Assembly (NCBI GenBank): GCA_965214335.1
Contig: CBDCBO010000008.1
Location: 186,001 to 250,000 of the forward strand
Reading direction: 5' to 3'
Source: Velthaea sp965214335
GTDB taxonomy: Bacteria; Vulcanimicrobiota; Vulcanimicrobiia; Vulcanimicrobiales; Vulcanimicrobiaceae
Length of the DNA: 64,000 bases
Positions 53,715 through 62,781 of the stretch are shown here, one piece after another. How positions within the stretch are numbered: the stretch's first letter is position 1; each line of letters starts with the position of its first letter. The translations under genes and the position numbers were made by a program. Below the pieces are notes generated by a model. The model had not been told where the DNA came from. It searched no databases and saw nothing but the letters and a program-made list of their open reading frames with translations.

Positions 53715-54454
53715 CTGACCGGTAGGCAACGGTGCCGGCTTGACCGGCCCCGGACGAAGGGACGGCTTCGCACCGCCGGGCCGACTACCGCGTTCGCGGA
53801 TTTCATCCGGCACGGCAACGTAATGACGAAGGTCGCGCCGTGGCCGGGAGCGTCCCCCACCCGAATCGTTCCACCGGCATGTTCGACGAATTGCTTGACG
53901 AGCGCTAGACCGAGTCCGCTACCCGGCGCGAACCCGCGCGCGGGGCCGCGGTAGCCGCGCTCGAAAATACGCGCCCGCTCGGGGACCGCGATCCCCGGAC
54001 CTTGGTCCGAAACGCCGCAGCGAACGCCGGCCGCGTCACGTCGGATTGCAACGTCGACGACTCCGCCCGGCGGACTGTGGCGGATCGCGTTGATCACGAT
54101 GTTGGTCACGATTTGCGCGATCCGGATCGGGTCGCCCAAAAAATCAGACCGATCGCCGTGCGCGAGCGTGCAACGGACGAGGTTCAGCCGAACGCCGTGC
54201 TCCGCGGCAACGCCTTCCATTGCCGTCACTCGGGTGGCAAGCAACGCGCACACGTCAAGCGGAACGACGCGGGTGGGCAGCCGGACCGCAACATCACACG
54301 GCAAATCATCGATCAACAGATCAACGTCGCGTAAGGCTTGGAAGACCGCGTTCAACCGGTCTCCATTCGGTTCGAGTTTGCCGTCGAGAAATGCTTCGAT
54401 GCCCGCCATGGCAACACACAGATGATTGCGCATTTCATGAATAGCGGCTCGCAT
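53711..54454 (-). CDS. Sensorless histidine kinase
   Basis: A 247-residue cytosolic kinase that begins directly with its dimerisation/phosphoacceptor helix: His6 in AAIHEMRNHLCVAMAG. The catalytic ATPase domain follows, with N box IVTNIVINAIRHS, G1 SDQGPGI and G2 GSGLGLALVKQFVEHAGG. No input, PAS or membrane segment is present, so the signal must come from a partner. The C-terminal 35 residues are basic and Arg-rich. A single-domain receiver is encoded 540 bp upstream on the same strand and is the obvious partner candidate. Confidence 0.88.
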   Translation of the reverse strand: MRAAIHEMRNHLCVAMAGIEAFLDGKLEPNGDRLNAVFQALRDVDLLIDDLPCDVAVRLPTRVVPLDVCALLATRVTAMEGVAAEHGVRLNLVRCTLAHGDRSDFLGDPIRIAQIVTNIVINAIRHSPPGGVVDVAIRRDAAGVRCGVSDQGPGIAVPERARIFERGYRGPARGFAPGSGLGLALVKQFVEHAGGTIRVGDAPGHGATFVITLPCRMKSANAVVGPAVRSRPFVRGRSSRHRCLPVS

Positions 54455-54474
54455 GACGACTCCCTTACAGCGGG

Positions 54475-54645
54475 CTAAATCGGAACCGCGGGGCCTTTGG
54501 CCGACGCGAATTCCGACAGCATGTCCCGAGATTCACGTCGCGACCGCCTCGGCACACATTGACTGTAGCATTGCGGCAGCGTAGCGACCATCGTGGAAAT
54601 CGCGATACCAACGCTGAGAACGGCGGAGCGGACACCCGTGCACAT
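54475..54645 (-). CDS. Possible small membrane or exported peptide
   Basis: A 56-residue ORF from ATG 54645; GTG 54648 and TTG 54675 are also in frame. GGAGG lies 10-13 nt upstream. A moderately hydrophobic N-terminal half (SAVLSVGIAISTMVATLPQC) is followed by a basic stretch (VPRRSRRESRD) and a short tail. It ends 20 bp before the kinase start and is on the same strand. The 9-bp repeat array lies just upstream. It may be real and belong to the kinase operon, but the support is thin. Confidence 0.35.
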   Translation of the reverse strand: MCTGVRSAVLSVGIAISTMVATLPQCYSQCVPRRSRRESRDMLSEFASAKGPAVPI

Positions 54646-54676
54646 CACGTGCGTCCGGCCTCCGCGCCGGAGCAAA

Positions 54677-54739
54677 CCGTTTCCGCCGTTTCCGCCGTTT
54701 CCGCCGCTTCCGCCGCTTCCGCCGCTTCCGCCGCTTCCG
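54677..54739. repeat. Seven-unit 9-bp tandem repeat
   Basis: Three copies of CCGTTTCCG are followed by four copies of CCGCTTCCG, 63 bp in all, then a partial unit that runs into the stop codon of the DUF4177-like gene. Nine-base units preserve reading frame. On the minus strand the array directly follows the TAG stop in frame and would read as Arg-Arg-Lys repeats. Such arrays change copy number by slippage. Confidence 0.9.
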
Positions 54740-54742
54740 CCG

Positions 54743-54919
54743 CTACGGCTTCTCGCGCTCCATGATGAAAATCAAATCGCGATTGTGTTGCGGATCGTCG
54801 CGGACGCTTACGACGCGCCAGCCGGCGGCGCCGAGTTCGTTGAGTTTTACAAACGCTCCGGCCTCAGTGCGCAATTCGAGGCGGTCGAGGAAGGCCAACG
54901 AGAATTCATACTGCTTCAT
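54743..54919 (-). CDS. DUF4177-like small protein
   Basis: A 58-residue protein from ATG 54919, which follows GGAGG at 5 nt; an in-frame TTG lies inside that ribosome-binding site. The pattern is an initial strand (KQYEFSLAF), the phrase LNELGAAGWRVVSV and a last strand (RDLIFIMERE). It matches the DUF4177 fold, in which LNxLGxxGWELV is diagnostic. The function of the family is unknown. The stop codon is followed immediately by the tandem repeat. It stands between the receiver gene and the kinase gene on the same strand. Confidence 0.75.
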   Translation of the reverse strand: MKQYEFSLAFLDRLELRTEAGAFVKLNELGAAGWRVVSVRDDPQHNRDLIFIMEREKP

Positions 54920-54992
54920 TGTATCCTCCAACAGTAGTGACGGTGCTTGCGTGTGTGCTTACCCCGAAACGTACGCGACCCGGCACGCAGCG

Positions 54993-55385
54993 TCACACCG
55001 CGGCGAACCGCGGATCGGTGAAGCAGCCGCTGCGCCACGTATCGCGCACACCGGTCACCAGCTCGGCTCGAGTCGACTGTTTCGCCAGCAGACCGTTGGC
55101 GCCGGCCAAATGACAATCCAAACTCCAGCCGCTCCGGGTCGCACCCGAATACACGGCGATGATACAGGCCGGCAGCACGAAGCGCAGTTGCCGCAGTAGT
55201 TCGAGCGCGTCGACGGCGAGGCCATCGAGATCGCAGACGAGCAACGCCGGGCGCAGCTTGCTCACGTCTGTTATGGCCAAACGCGCGCGGACCGCCGGCG
55301 TCGGAACATCGGCGCTGCGCAGAACCGCATCGAAGGTCGCCAGCATTCCGGAGTCGATGCCGGCTAAACACGAGATCCGGGCCAT
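54993..55385 (-). CDS. Single-domain receiver protein (degenerate)
   Basis: A 130-residue protein with the CheY-like alternation of strands and helices. The likely phosphoacceptor is Asp52 or Asp54 (LLVCDLDG), the Ser/Thr switch is at VYSG (Ser80) and the conserved Lys is Lys102 (LLAKQST). The acidic pair expected near residue 10 is reduced to one Asp, so the pocket is imperfect. No output domain is attached. It is probably the first gene of a small minus-strand group with DUF4177 and the histidine kinase, and diverges from the LuxR-type regulator. Confidence 0.75.
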   Translation of the reverse strand: MARISCLAGIDSGMLATFDAVLRSADVPTPAVRARLAITDVSKLRPALLVCDLDGLAVDALELLRQLRFVLPACIIAVYSGATRSGWSLDCHLAGANGLLAKQSTRAELVTGVRDTWRSGCFTDPRFAAV

Positions 55386-55625
55386 GGCGTTGACGCTTTC
55401 ATGAAGCTTGCGAAGACGATGTCGAGCCCGACCGCGGATGTACGCAGCGGCCGCTGTTGAAAAGGGGTGCGGCGGCTCGACCGGCGGAAGCCAACTTCAC
55501 CGTACCACTTGGATCGAGCACGCACCATCGTGAAAAAAGCCGATCGCGATCGCGATCCTGCGAGAAACCGGCGAGCCGCACGAACCGTAGCGGATGAGCG
55601 CGGTCCCGCCGATCAGCACGAAGTC

Positions 55626-56624
55626 ATGGTCAACGGCCTTCCCGTCAGCGATCCGGCGTACGCGCTCGTCACCGAGATCCTGCGGGTCGTGCCGGCTTCG
55701 CATTGGGCCTTTGCGCGCATTGCCCCGGACGGCGACCTCAACGATCTGCTCGCTTCCGACGCCGCGGCCGACGATCTTGTGCAACTGCAGAGCGAGCTCA
55801 AGCGGCAGCGCTCCAAGGTCAAGACCGGTCCGCGCATCGCGGCGGCACTCGGCCCACTCGATGAGTTCGCGAGCGGCATCACCCTGCTCTTCGCCGACGC
55901 CCGAGCCACATTCGGCATCCTGACCTTGCTGCGCACGGCGATACTCGGTCCGTTTACGTCGAGCGAAATTAGTATGCTGACGTTCGCGTTGTCGTCGGCC
56001 TCGGACCAACTCTCGGCCTTGCGTTTGCAACCAGCGGAAGAAACGCCGGCCGCCCGGGCCCTGCGCGATCCACGAGCGAAGCGGCCGGCCGAGGCGGCGG
56101 ACAGCGCGTTCTACGTGCTGGATCGCGACTTGGAGATCGTTTTAGCCTGGAGTTCCGAGGACCAGCGGCGCATCGCGTTAACGGGATTACGCACGCGGAT
56201 TGCGGACCGGTTACCGGCCGTACTCGAAGAAACGGTGCGCGACTTGACCGCGGCCTGGGGCATCGAACCGCTAACCCAAGACGCCGGCGTGGCGCGTCCG
56301 GTCCCGTTTCTCGTCGTGAGAACGCAACCGATGTCGGGGCCGACGGGACTATTCATCGGCGTGCGCATCGACCGCTTCCAGCCGCCGAACTCGTTGAGCG
56401 GCGCGGCGTCGCGCTTCCATATCTCGCCGCGCGAACTGCAAGTGCTGGCGCTGTTGCTCGACGGCGCACATCTCGATGAGATCGGTCGTCGCCTCCACAT
56501 CACCTCGTCGACCGTCCAAGACCACATTCGCAGCATGGTGGAAAAAACCGAAAGCCGGAATCGGACCGAATTGGTGGCCCGCGTGCTGGGCTGGCAATAT
56601 GCCGCGGAAAGCGCGGCCGAGTAG
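55626..56624 (+). CDS. LuxR-type transcriptional regulator (first of a paralogous pair)
   Basis: A 332-residue regulator from ATG 55626; the frame is open from 55467 but that part is Arg-rich. The N-terminal two thirds has a GAF-like mixed fold (LAWSSEDQRRIALTGL, VPFLVVRTQPMSGPTGLFIGV). The C-terminus is a LuxR helix-turn-helix: ISPRELQVLALLLDGAHLDEI, then STVQDHIRSMVEKTESRNRTELVARVLGW. The recognition helix and the NRTEL end are close to those of the protein at 58494-59501. No receiver domain is present, so it probably senses a ligand. It precedes the ABC exporter by 39 bp on the same strand. Confidence 0.82.
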   Translation: MVNGLPVSDPAYALVTEILRVVPASHWAFARIAPDGDLNDLLASDAAADDLVQLQSELKRQRSKVKTGPRIAAALGPLDEFASGITLLFADARATFGILTLLRTAILGPFTSSEISMLTFALSSASDQLSALRLQPAEETPAARALRDPRAKRPAEAADSAFYVLDRDLEIVLAWSSEDQRRIALTGLRTRIADRLPAVLEETVRDLTAAWGIEPLTQDAGVARPVPFLVVRTQPMSGPTGLFIGVRIDRFQPPNSLSGAASRFHISPRELQVLALLLDGAHLDEIGRRLHITSSTVQDHIRSMVEKTESRNRTELVARVLGWQYAAESAAE

Positions 56625-56663
56625 CCGGGAACCTCAGCACCGGCACCTGTGTCGTAGGGAACG

Positions 56664-58493
56664 ATGCTAGGCGGCCCACCGACCCACTTGATGTGGACCA
56701 ACATGTTCAGCCCCGACAAGCCCAAGATCAACCGTAAGGCGCAATGGCGCCGGATCGGCGACTTTTTCCGGCCGTACTGGCGCGAAGAAGCGCTGGTCCT
56801 GGTATGCATTTTGATCGGCTCGCTGCTCGGCTTGCTGCCGCCCCTTTTTACAAAGTGGCTCATCGACGATGCGTTGCCGCAGCACGCGCTGGGCGGCGTT
56901 GCCTTCAACGTGGCCGGCATGGTGGTCAGCGCGATTGCCGCCGGTATTCTGGGCGTCTATCAGGGCTACTTGAATTCGTTCGTGGGCGAAGGCATCATGC
57001 GCGATATTCGCACCAGTCTGGTCGCGCATTTGCACCGCATGTCGCTCTCGTTTTTTACCAATACGAAGACGGGCGAGATCATGAACCGGGTGAGTTCCGA
57101 TGTCGATAACGTCGATAACGTCGTCACCGGAACGCTCGTCTCGATCGTCACCAACGTCGCGATGATCCTCACCACCCTCGTCACCATCTTCGTGCTCGAT
57201 TGGCGGCTGGCGCTGGTGGCGATCGCGGTCGTGCCGCTCATGATTCTCCCGCTCGGGCCGGTCGGCCGGCGCATGTACGACATTCGCAAGCAAACGCGGG
57301 TGAAACGCGACGAAATCGAGTCGATCACCCAAGAAACGCTCTCGATTTCGGGCATCACGCTGATCAAGACATTTGTCCGCGAAGGCTTTGAAAAGAAGCG
57401 CTTCTTCGACGTCGGCACCGACTTGATGGCGCTCGAGATTCGCTTGGCGATGGTCGGCCGCTGGTTTATCGCCGCGATTAGCGCGATGGTCATCGTCGGC
57501 CCGGCACTGGTTTGGCTCGCCGGCGGTTACTTTGCCATCAGCGCCGGCCTGTCGGTCGGAACGATCGTCGCGTTCGTCGCATTCTTATCGCGTCTGTACG
57601 GTCCGGCATCGTCGCTGGCCGGAATTCAAGTGCAGATCATCAGCGCGCTCGCGGTGTTCGAGCGCATCTTCGAATACCTGGACATGGAACCGGAGGGTGC
57701 CGAAAAGCCGGCCGCACTCGCCTTGACCACCGTGCGTGGCGAAGTTGCATTCGACGACGTGCACTTTAGCTATTCGCCCGAACGCAGCGCGCTCAACGGC
57801 ATCACGTTTCGCATCGAACCGGGGCAAATGGCGGCATTCGTGGGACCCTCGGGCGCCGGCAAGACCACCATCACGCAACTCGTGCCGCGCTTCTACGATC
57901 CGACGACCGGCGTGGTGCGCATTGACGGCCACGACGTGCGCGATCTGACCCTGGCGTCATTGCGCGAGAACGTCGGCATCGTCACCCAAGAAACGTATCT
58001 ATTTCACGACACGATCGCAGCGAATCTCCGGTATGCCAAAATGGACGCGACCGATGCCGAAGTCCACGCCGCGGCGCGCGCTGCCAACATTCATGAATTC
58101 ATCGCGGGCTTACCGGATGGGTACGCCACGATCGTCGGCGAGCGCGGTCACAAGCTCTCGGGCGGCGAGCGTCAGCGACTCGCGATCGCCCGCGTGCTAC
58201 TCAAGAACCCGCGAATCCTGATCCTCGATGAAGCAACAAGCGCGCTCGATTCAAACAATGAGGCGCTTATTCAGGCGGCGCTCGTGCCGTTGATGACCGG
58301 CCGCACGAGCCTTGTGATCGCGCATCGGCTATCGACGATTCTTTCCGCCGACATCATCTTCGTCGTGGAACACGGCAAGATCGTAGAGTCCGGAACGCAT
58401 AGCGCGCTCTTAGCGCGCAACGCCGTCTACGCCGAACTCTACTTCAAGCAATTCCGCGATCAAAACCAGGACGCAATCGCGGTCGCCGGTTAG
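56664..58493 (+). CDS. ABC exporter, fused membrane and ATPase domains (MsbA-like)
   Basis: A 609-residue half-transporter that works as a homodimer. Six membrane helices (about 35-320) are followed by the nucleotide-binding domain. Walker A is GPSGAGKTT, Q-loop NVGIVTQETYLFHDTI, signature LSGGERQRLAIAR, Walker B ILILDEATSALD and H-loop VIAHRLSTI. The sequence type is that of lipid or drug exporters; MsbA-like lipid flipping and drug export cannot be told apart. GGGA precedes ATG 56664. Its stop is directly adjacent to the stop of the convergent second LuxR gene. Confidence 0.95.
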   Translation: MLGGPPTHLMWTNMFSPDKPKINRKAQWRRIGDFFRPYWREEALVLVCILIGSLLGLLPPLFTKWLIDDALPQHALGGVAFNVAGMVVSAIAAGILGVYQGYLNSFVGEGIMRDIRTSLVAHLHRMSLSFFTNTKTGEIMNRVSSDVDNVDNVVTGTLVSIVTNVAMILTTLVTIFVLDWRLALVAIAVVPLMILPLGPVGRRMYDIRKQTRVKRDEIESITQETLSISGITLIKTFVREGFEKKRFFDVGTDLMALEIRLAMVGRWFIAAISAMVIVGPALVWLAGGYFAISAGLSVGTIVAFVAFLSRLYGPASSLAGIQVQIISALAVFERIFEYLDMEPEGAEKPAALALTTVRGEVAFDDVHFSYSPERSALNGITFRIEPGQMAAFVGPSGAGKTTITQLVPRFYDPTTGVVRIDGHDVRDLTLASLRENVGIVTQETYLFHDTIAANLRYAKMDATDAEVHAAARAANIHEFIAGLPDGYATIVGERGHKLSGGERQRLAIARVLLKNPRILILDEATSALDSNNEALIQAALVPLMTGRTSLVIAHRLSTILSADIIFVVEHGKIVESGTHSALLARNAVYAELYFKQFRDQNQDAIAVAG

Positions 58494-59501
58494 TTAATTC
58501 GCGACCGACGTTTTCCAGCCCAGCATACGCGCCGCCAACTCGGTGCGGTTTTTCGACGATGTCTTTTTGAGCATGCGCTTGAGGTGAAACACGACCGTGG
58601 ATTCGGAAATCGAGAGTTCGGCGGCGATTTCCATCACCGGCGCTCCACGCAGCATCGCGCTCAGCACTTGCAACTCGCGCTTGCTGATCGAGTAATGCGC
58701 CGCCGTCACTTCGAGCGATGCCCGGCTGCGTAGCCATTCGACCGTAACAAGCAGGGCCGACGGCATAAATTGCGAGTGTAGTGCGGTAAGCCGCACGAGC
58801 GCGAACGGCAGAATACACACCAGCTTATCGGCCGAAACGCCATCGGCGTGGCGCTCGAGCAATTCACCGATGACGGGCCGCAGCACCGCCGGTATTTCGC
58901 CGTTGCGCGGCGTGAGGTGGGTGCGCAACGAACCCGGCGCTTCGTCGATCTCGTTTGCTGACGAAAGCAGCGCCCCGCTTGTGTTGATGGTGAAGGCAAT
59001 CGGCGCCGCCCGGCGGTCTGCTATGCGCTGCGACTCATCGGCGTCGCTATCGAAAATTGCGCCGGCAACCGCGTCGGCATGCCGGCGGAAGAAGCGCTCG
59101 ATGCCGGTGAATTCGCGACTGGCGAACGGCTTGGCGCCGGCCTGCCGTACCACCCGCAGGATGGCGATGCTGTGGCCGAATTCGCCGAAGACAACGGAGA
59201 GCGATCGCCGTTGTTCGGTTGCCAGCGAGACGCCCACATGGGGCAAAATCGCACCACCGAAGCGCTGCAAGCGCACCTCGGCTCGTAAGGCGGAAACGTC
59301 GGCCGGCACGTGGCTCGACGCACCAGCTACGACGACCGTGTCGTCGCCGTTGAACGCCGCGAATTCCCAGCTTTCGCCACCGGCGAGGCGCGTGACGAGG
59401 TCGCCGACAATGCGTGAGGCGACACCACCGCGAACGCGCGCCGCTGAGTTTCGCGGTTCGATTTCGGAATCACGACCGACCAATCTCAAATCCTGCTCCA
59501 A
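58494..59501 (-). CDS. LuxR-type transcriptional regulator (second of a paralogous pair)
   Basis: A 335-residue regulator from TTG 59501, which follows a strong AGGAAGGGG. The N-terminal region is again mixed alpha/beta without a receiver (ESWEFAAFNGDDTVVVAGASS). The C-terminus is a LuxR helix-turn-helix: SISKRELQVLSAMLRGAPVMEI, then STVVFHLKRMLKKTSSKNRTELAARMLGW. It shares the RELQVL and NRTEL-AR-LGW signatures with the regulator at 55626 and so is a paralogue. It is convergent with the ABC exporter and upstream of nothing on its strand except that exporter's 3' end. Confidence 0.82.
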   Translation of the reverse strand: MEQDLRLVGRDSEIEPRNSAARVRGGVASRIVGDLVTRLAGGESWEFAAFNGDDTVVVAGASSHVPADVSALRAEVRLQRFGGAILPHVGVSLATEQRRSLSVVFGEFGHSIAILRVVRQAGAKPFASREFTGIERFFRRHADAVAGAIFDSDADESQRIADRRAAPIAFTINTSGALLSSANEIDEAPGSLRTHLTPRNGEIPAVLRPVIGELLERHADGVSADKLVCILPFALVRLTALHSQFMPSALLVTVEWLRSRASLEVTAAHYSISKRELQVLSAMLRGAPVMEIAAELSISESTVVFHLKRMLKKTSSKNRTELAARMLGWKTSVAN

Positions 59502-59518
59502 ATCCCCTTCCTCTATAT

Positions 59519-61498
59519 TCAGCGGCGGCAGTCAATAGCATTCAAGGCAGGAGGGTTATCAAGCGCCGAAAGGTCGCCTAGCTCCGGGATGCTTAAGAAG
59601 CGCGCGCGCGCGACCCGCCGCATCACCTTGAGATTGCGCGTCTTGGGCACATCATCGACAAAATATATACCCTTGGGTCGCAGCGATTTACCCATCGCCC
59701 GGTCGATGCAGGCCAGCATTTGCGCGCGCACTTCTTCACTCTCCTCCGCCGGGTCGCGCAACACCGCCAAGATGACGACCACGTCGCCCTTGACCGCGTC
59801 GGGCACCGCGATTGCCACGGCTTCTTTGACTTTCGGATGCGCGCCGACGGCACTCTCGAATTCGGCCGGACCAACCCGCTTGCCGGCGACGTTGATCGTG
59901 TCGTCGCTGCGACCGCGAATGAACCAGTAGTCGATGCCGTCAGCCGGCTCGATGCTGCACCAATCGCCGTGGACCCACGTATCGTCAAAGCGCTGCCAAT
60001 ACGTCGCTAGAAAGCGCGCGTCGTCGCGCGTGTGCGGATCGCCGCTCCAAAAACTTTGCGTCATGCCGGGCCACGCTTGGGTGATCACGAGTTCGCCCAC
60101 CGCGCCGCGGATCGGCTGGCCACCGGCGTCATAGACGTCGGCAACCATCCCCGGAATCGGTCCATGAAAGCTGTTGGGCACCAGCGGCATGGTGGGAAAC
60201 GCGCCGATGATGCCGCCGCCGATCTCCGTACCGCCGGAGTAATTAATGATCGGCGCGATGCCGCGGCCGACGTGCGTTGCAAACCACTTCCACGGTTCGG
60301 TATTCCAGGGTTCGCCGGAGCTGGCTAGGATGCGCAGCTGCGACAGGTCGTGGCGGTGCGGATATTCATCACCGTGCGTCATGAGCGAACGGATCGCCGT
60401 CGGTGCGATGCCCAGGTGCGTCACGCGATGCGCGGCGCACATCCGCCACAGCCGGTCGGGCGCCGGGTAATCCGGCGTTCCTTCGTAGAGCACGATCGAC
60501 GCGCCTAAACCCAACGCCCCGAACACCAGAAACGGCCCCATCATCCAGCCCATGTCGGTAAACCACAACATCCGGTCACCGGGCTTGACGTCCATGCACA
60601 GATGCTGGTCGATCATGCATTTGAGCGGGAAGCCGGCGTGGACGTGATTGGCGCCTTTGGGTTTGCCCGTCGACCCGGACGTATACAACAGCATCACCGC
60701 ATCGTTGGCCGCTGTTCGCGCATACGTTGCGAGCGGCGTCGCGGCCGCGATCCGCTCGCGCCAGTGATAATCGCGGCCGCTCCGCATCGGAACGTCGATG
60801 CCCATCCGGTCGAACACCAGCACGGCCGTCACGCTCGGGGCGTTCGCCAGCGCATCGTCGACGATCGATTTGGTCGCAACGGCTTTCCCGCGCCGGCTCA
60901 CGCCATCCACGGTCAAGAGCACGGTCGCGCGCGCGTCGGCCAGTCGCGCGGCCAGCGCGTCGGGACCATAGCCCGAAAACGCCGGCACGGCGATCGCGCC
61001 CAGATACGCGATGGCGAGCAAACCGATTGCGGTTTGGGCGAGCAACGGCATGAAGATGCCGACCCGGTCGCCGGGGCCGACACCCAATTCGCGCAGCGCG
61101 CCGGCCAACTGCGCGACCGCGGCACGCAGTTCGCTAAAGGAAAACATTTCGACCGCGCCGTCTTCGCCTTCCCAGATCAGCGCTGTTTCGGCACCCCGGC
61201 CGGCGTCGATGTGGCGCTCCAGACAATTTGCCGCGGCGTTGAATTGCGCGCCCGGAAACCACTGTGCGAACGCCTTGCCGCGAGCCGTCTCGACAATGGT
61301 ATCGGGAACGCGATCCCAGCGCAGATCGAGCGTCCGCACGATGCGTTCGTAAAACCCCGGCAGGTCGGCTCTGACCGACTCCAGCAGCGCGGGGTAATCG
61401 CGCACTCCGGCGGCGCGCAGGAACGCCGTCAGATTGGCCGCTTCGATCTGCTCGAGCGAAGGCGTCCAGCGTTCGATGGCCGTGGGCAGCGTACTCAT
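59519..61498 (-). CDS. Acetyl-CoA synthetase-like AMP-forming acyl-CoA ligase
   Basis: A 659-residue adenylate-forming enzyme that activates a carboxylic acid with ATP and CoA. The P-loop-like motif is LLYTSGSTGKPKGANH. The acid-binding and AMP motifs are YSGGTEIGGGII and YWFIRGRSDDTINVAGKRVGPAE, and the catalytic C-terminal Lys is in VPKTRNLKVMRR. The length and the WTPSLEQIEAANLTAFLR start are of the acetyl/acetoacetyl-CoA synthetase group. The substrate is not fixed by sequence. The divergent acyl-CoA dehydrogenase suggests an acid oxidation pathway. Confidence 0.9.
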   Translation of the reverse strand: MSTLPTAIERWTPSLEQIEAANLTAFLRAAGVRDYPALLESVRADLPGFYERIVRTLDLRWDRVPDTIVETARGKAFAQWFPGAQFNAAANCLERHIDAGRGAETALIWEGEDGAVEMFSFSELRAAVAQLAGALRELGVGPGDRVGIFMPLLAQTAIGLLAIAYLGAIAVPAFSGYGPDALAARLADARATVLLTVDGVSRRGKAVATKSIVDDALANAPSVTAVLVFDRMGIDVPMRSGRDYHWRERIAAATPLATYARTAANDAVMLLYTSGSTGKPKGANHVHAGFPLKCMIDQHLCMDVKPGDRMLWFTDMGWMMGPFLVFGALGLGASIVLYEGTPDYPAPDRLWRMCAAHRVTHLGIAPTAIRSLMTHGDEYPHRHDLSQLRILASSGEPWNTEPWKWFATHVGRGIAPIINYSGGTEIGGGIIGAFPTMPLVPNSFHGPIPGMVADVYDAGGQPIRGAVGELVITQAWPGMTQSFWSGDPHTRDDARFLATYWQRFDDTWVHGDWCSIEPADGIDYWFIRGRSDDTINVAGKRVGPAEFESAVGAHPKVKEAVAIAVPDAVKGDVVVILAVLRDPAEESEEVRAQMLACIDRAMGKSLRPKGIYFVDDVPKTRNLKVMRRVARARFLSIPELGDLSALDNPPALNAIDCRR

Positions 61499-61581
61499 GC
61501 CTGCCTGCGTTCGCGGCCCGGGACCACGGGGCTTCTCCGCGAACGTCCCGGCCCAGCGATGCTGCCGCCTGGAGACCCGTC

Positions 61582-62781
61582 ATGACCGTTGCCGCCGCCC
61601 CCGCTTCACCCAGCGCCGACGATGAAGCGTTGATCCTCGAAGCCGTCCGCCAACTCGTCAAAGACCATGTGGCGCCGCGCGCCGCCGAGATCGACGCGAG
61701 CGCCGAATTCCCGGTCGATATCAAAGATCTGTTCGCCCAGAGCGACCTCTTGGGCATTCCGATTCCCGTTGAGTACGGCGGTCTGGGCGGCACGTTTTCG
61801 ACCTATGTGAAAGTCGTTGAAGAAATTGCCAAGGCGTGCGCATCGAGCGCCTTGATCGTCGCCGTGCAAGAGCTGGGCGCGCTGCCGATCATGATCGGCG
61901 GCACCGACGAACAGAAGCGGCGCTATTTACCCAAGCTGGCCAGCGGAGAGTGGCTCGCGGCCTACGCGCTGACTGAGGCCGGCAGCGGATCGGACGCCGC
62001 CGGCTCGATGCGCGCCACCGCGCGCAAAGACGGCGACGCGTACATTTTGCACGGCAATAAAATTTGGATCACGCAAGGCAGCGTCGCGGATATCGTGACG
62101 GTGTTCGCCGTTACCGATCCGACTGCCGGACCAGGCGGCATCTCAGCCTTCATCGTCGAGAAAGACACGCCCGGTTTTCAGGTTGGTAAGCTCGAAAAAA
62201 AGATGGGCATCCGGGGGTCGCCGACCGTTGAATTAATCTTCGAGAACTGCCGCATTCCGGCGGCGAACCGGATCGGACCTGAAGGCGACGGCTTTAAGAT
62301 CGCCATGCAAGTGCTCGACAAATCGCGACCGGGCATCGCCGCCCAAGCGCTGGGCATCGCGACCGGCGCGCTCGAGTACGCGACCAACTATTTGACCGAA
62401 CGCGTCGCGTTCGGCAAGCCGCTCTCGCAGCAGCAAGGCTTGCAATTCATGCTGGCCGACATGAAGACCGAGGTTGAAGCGGCCCGTTTGCTGCTGTACG
62501 AAGCGGCCCGCAAATGCGATGCGGGAGCAGCCGACATCACCGTCTGGGCGGCGATGTGTAAACTGAAATGCGGCGACGTCGCGATGTCGGTAACGACCGA
62601 CGCGGTGCAGCTGCTGGGCGGCTTTGGTTACTCGACGGAATACCCGGTCGAGCGCATGATGCGCGATGCCAAAATTACGCAAATTTACGAAGGCACGCAG
62701 CAGATCCAGCGGGTCGTCATCGCCCGCTCGATGGTCGGCAAGTGGAAGCCGGGACAGGTGGGTAAGACGCCCACGGCGTGA
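61582..62781 (+). CDS. Acyl-CoA dehydrogenase
   Basis: A 399-residue FAD enzyme that introduces the alpha-beta double bond in acyl-CoA. FAD and substrate motifs are YALTEAGSGSDAAG and ITQGSVADIVTVFAV. The catalytic Glu is in TQIYEGTQQIQR. The fold order (N-terminal helical, beta, C-terminal helical domains) and length match short/branched-chain or glutaryl-type dehydrogenases. It diverges from the acyl-CoA ligase gene with 83 bp between starts. Its stop overlaps the next start as GTGA. Confidence 0.95.
   Translation: MTVAAAPASPSADDEALILEAVRQLVKDHVAPRAAEIDASAEFPVDIKDLFAQSDLLGIPIPVEYGGLGGTFSTYVKVVEEIAKACASSALIVAVQELGALPIMIGGTDEQKRRYLPKLASGEWLAAYALTEAGSGSDAAGSMRATARKDGDAYILHGNKIWITQGSVADIVTVFAVTDPTAGPGGISAFIVEKDTPGFQVGKLEKKMGIRGSPTVELIFENCRIPAANRIGPEGDGFKIAMQVLDKSRPGIAAQALGIATGALEYATNYLTERVAFGKPLSQQQGLQFMLADMKTEVEAARLLLYEAARKCDAGAADITVWAAMCKLKCGDVAMSVTTDAVQLLGGFGYSTEYPVERMMRDAKITQIYEGTQQIQRVVIARSMVGKWKPGQVGKTPTA

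Noticed and set aside
54559..54937. Plus-strand ORFs rich in Ala-Ser or Pro-Phe-Pro across the 9-bp repeat
   Set aside because: Their repeats are only the tandem array read in other frames, and they lie antisense to the better supported DUF4177-like gene.
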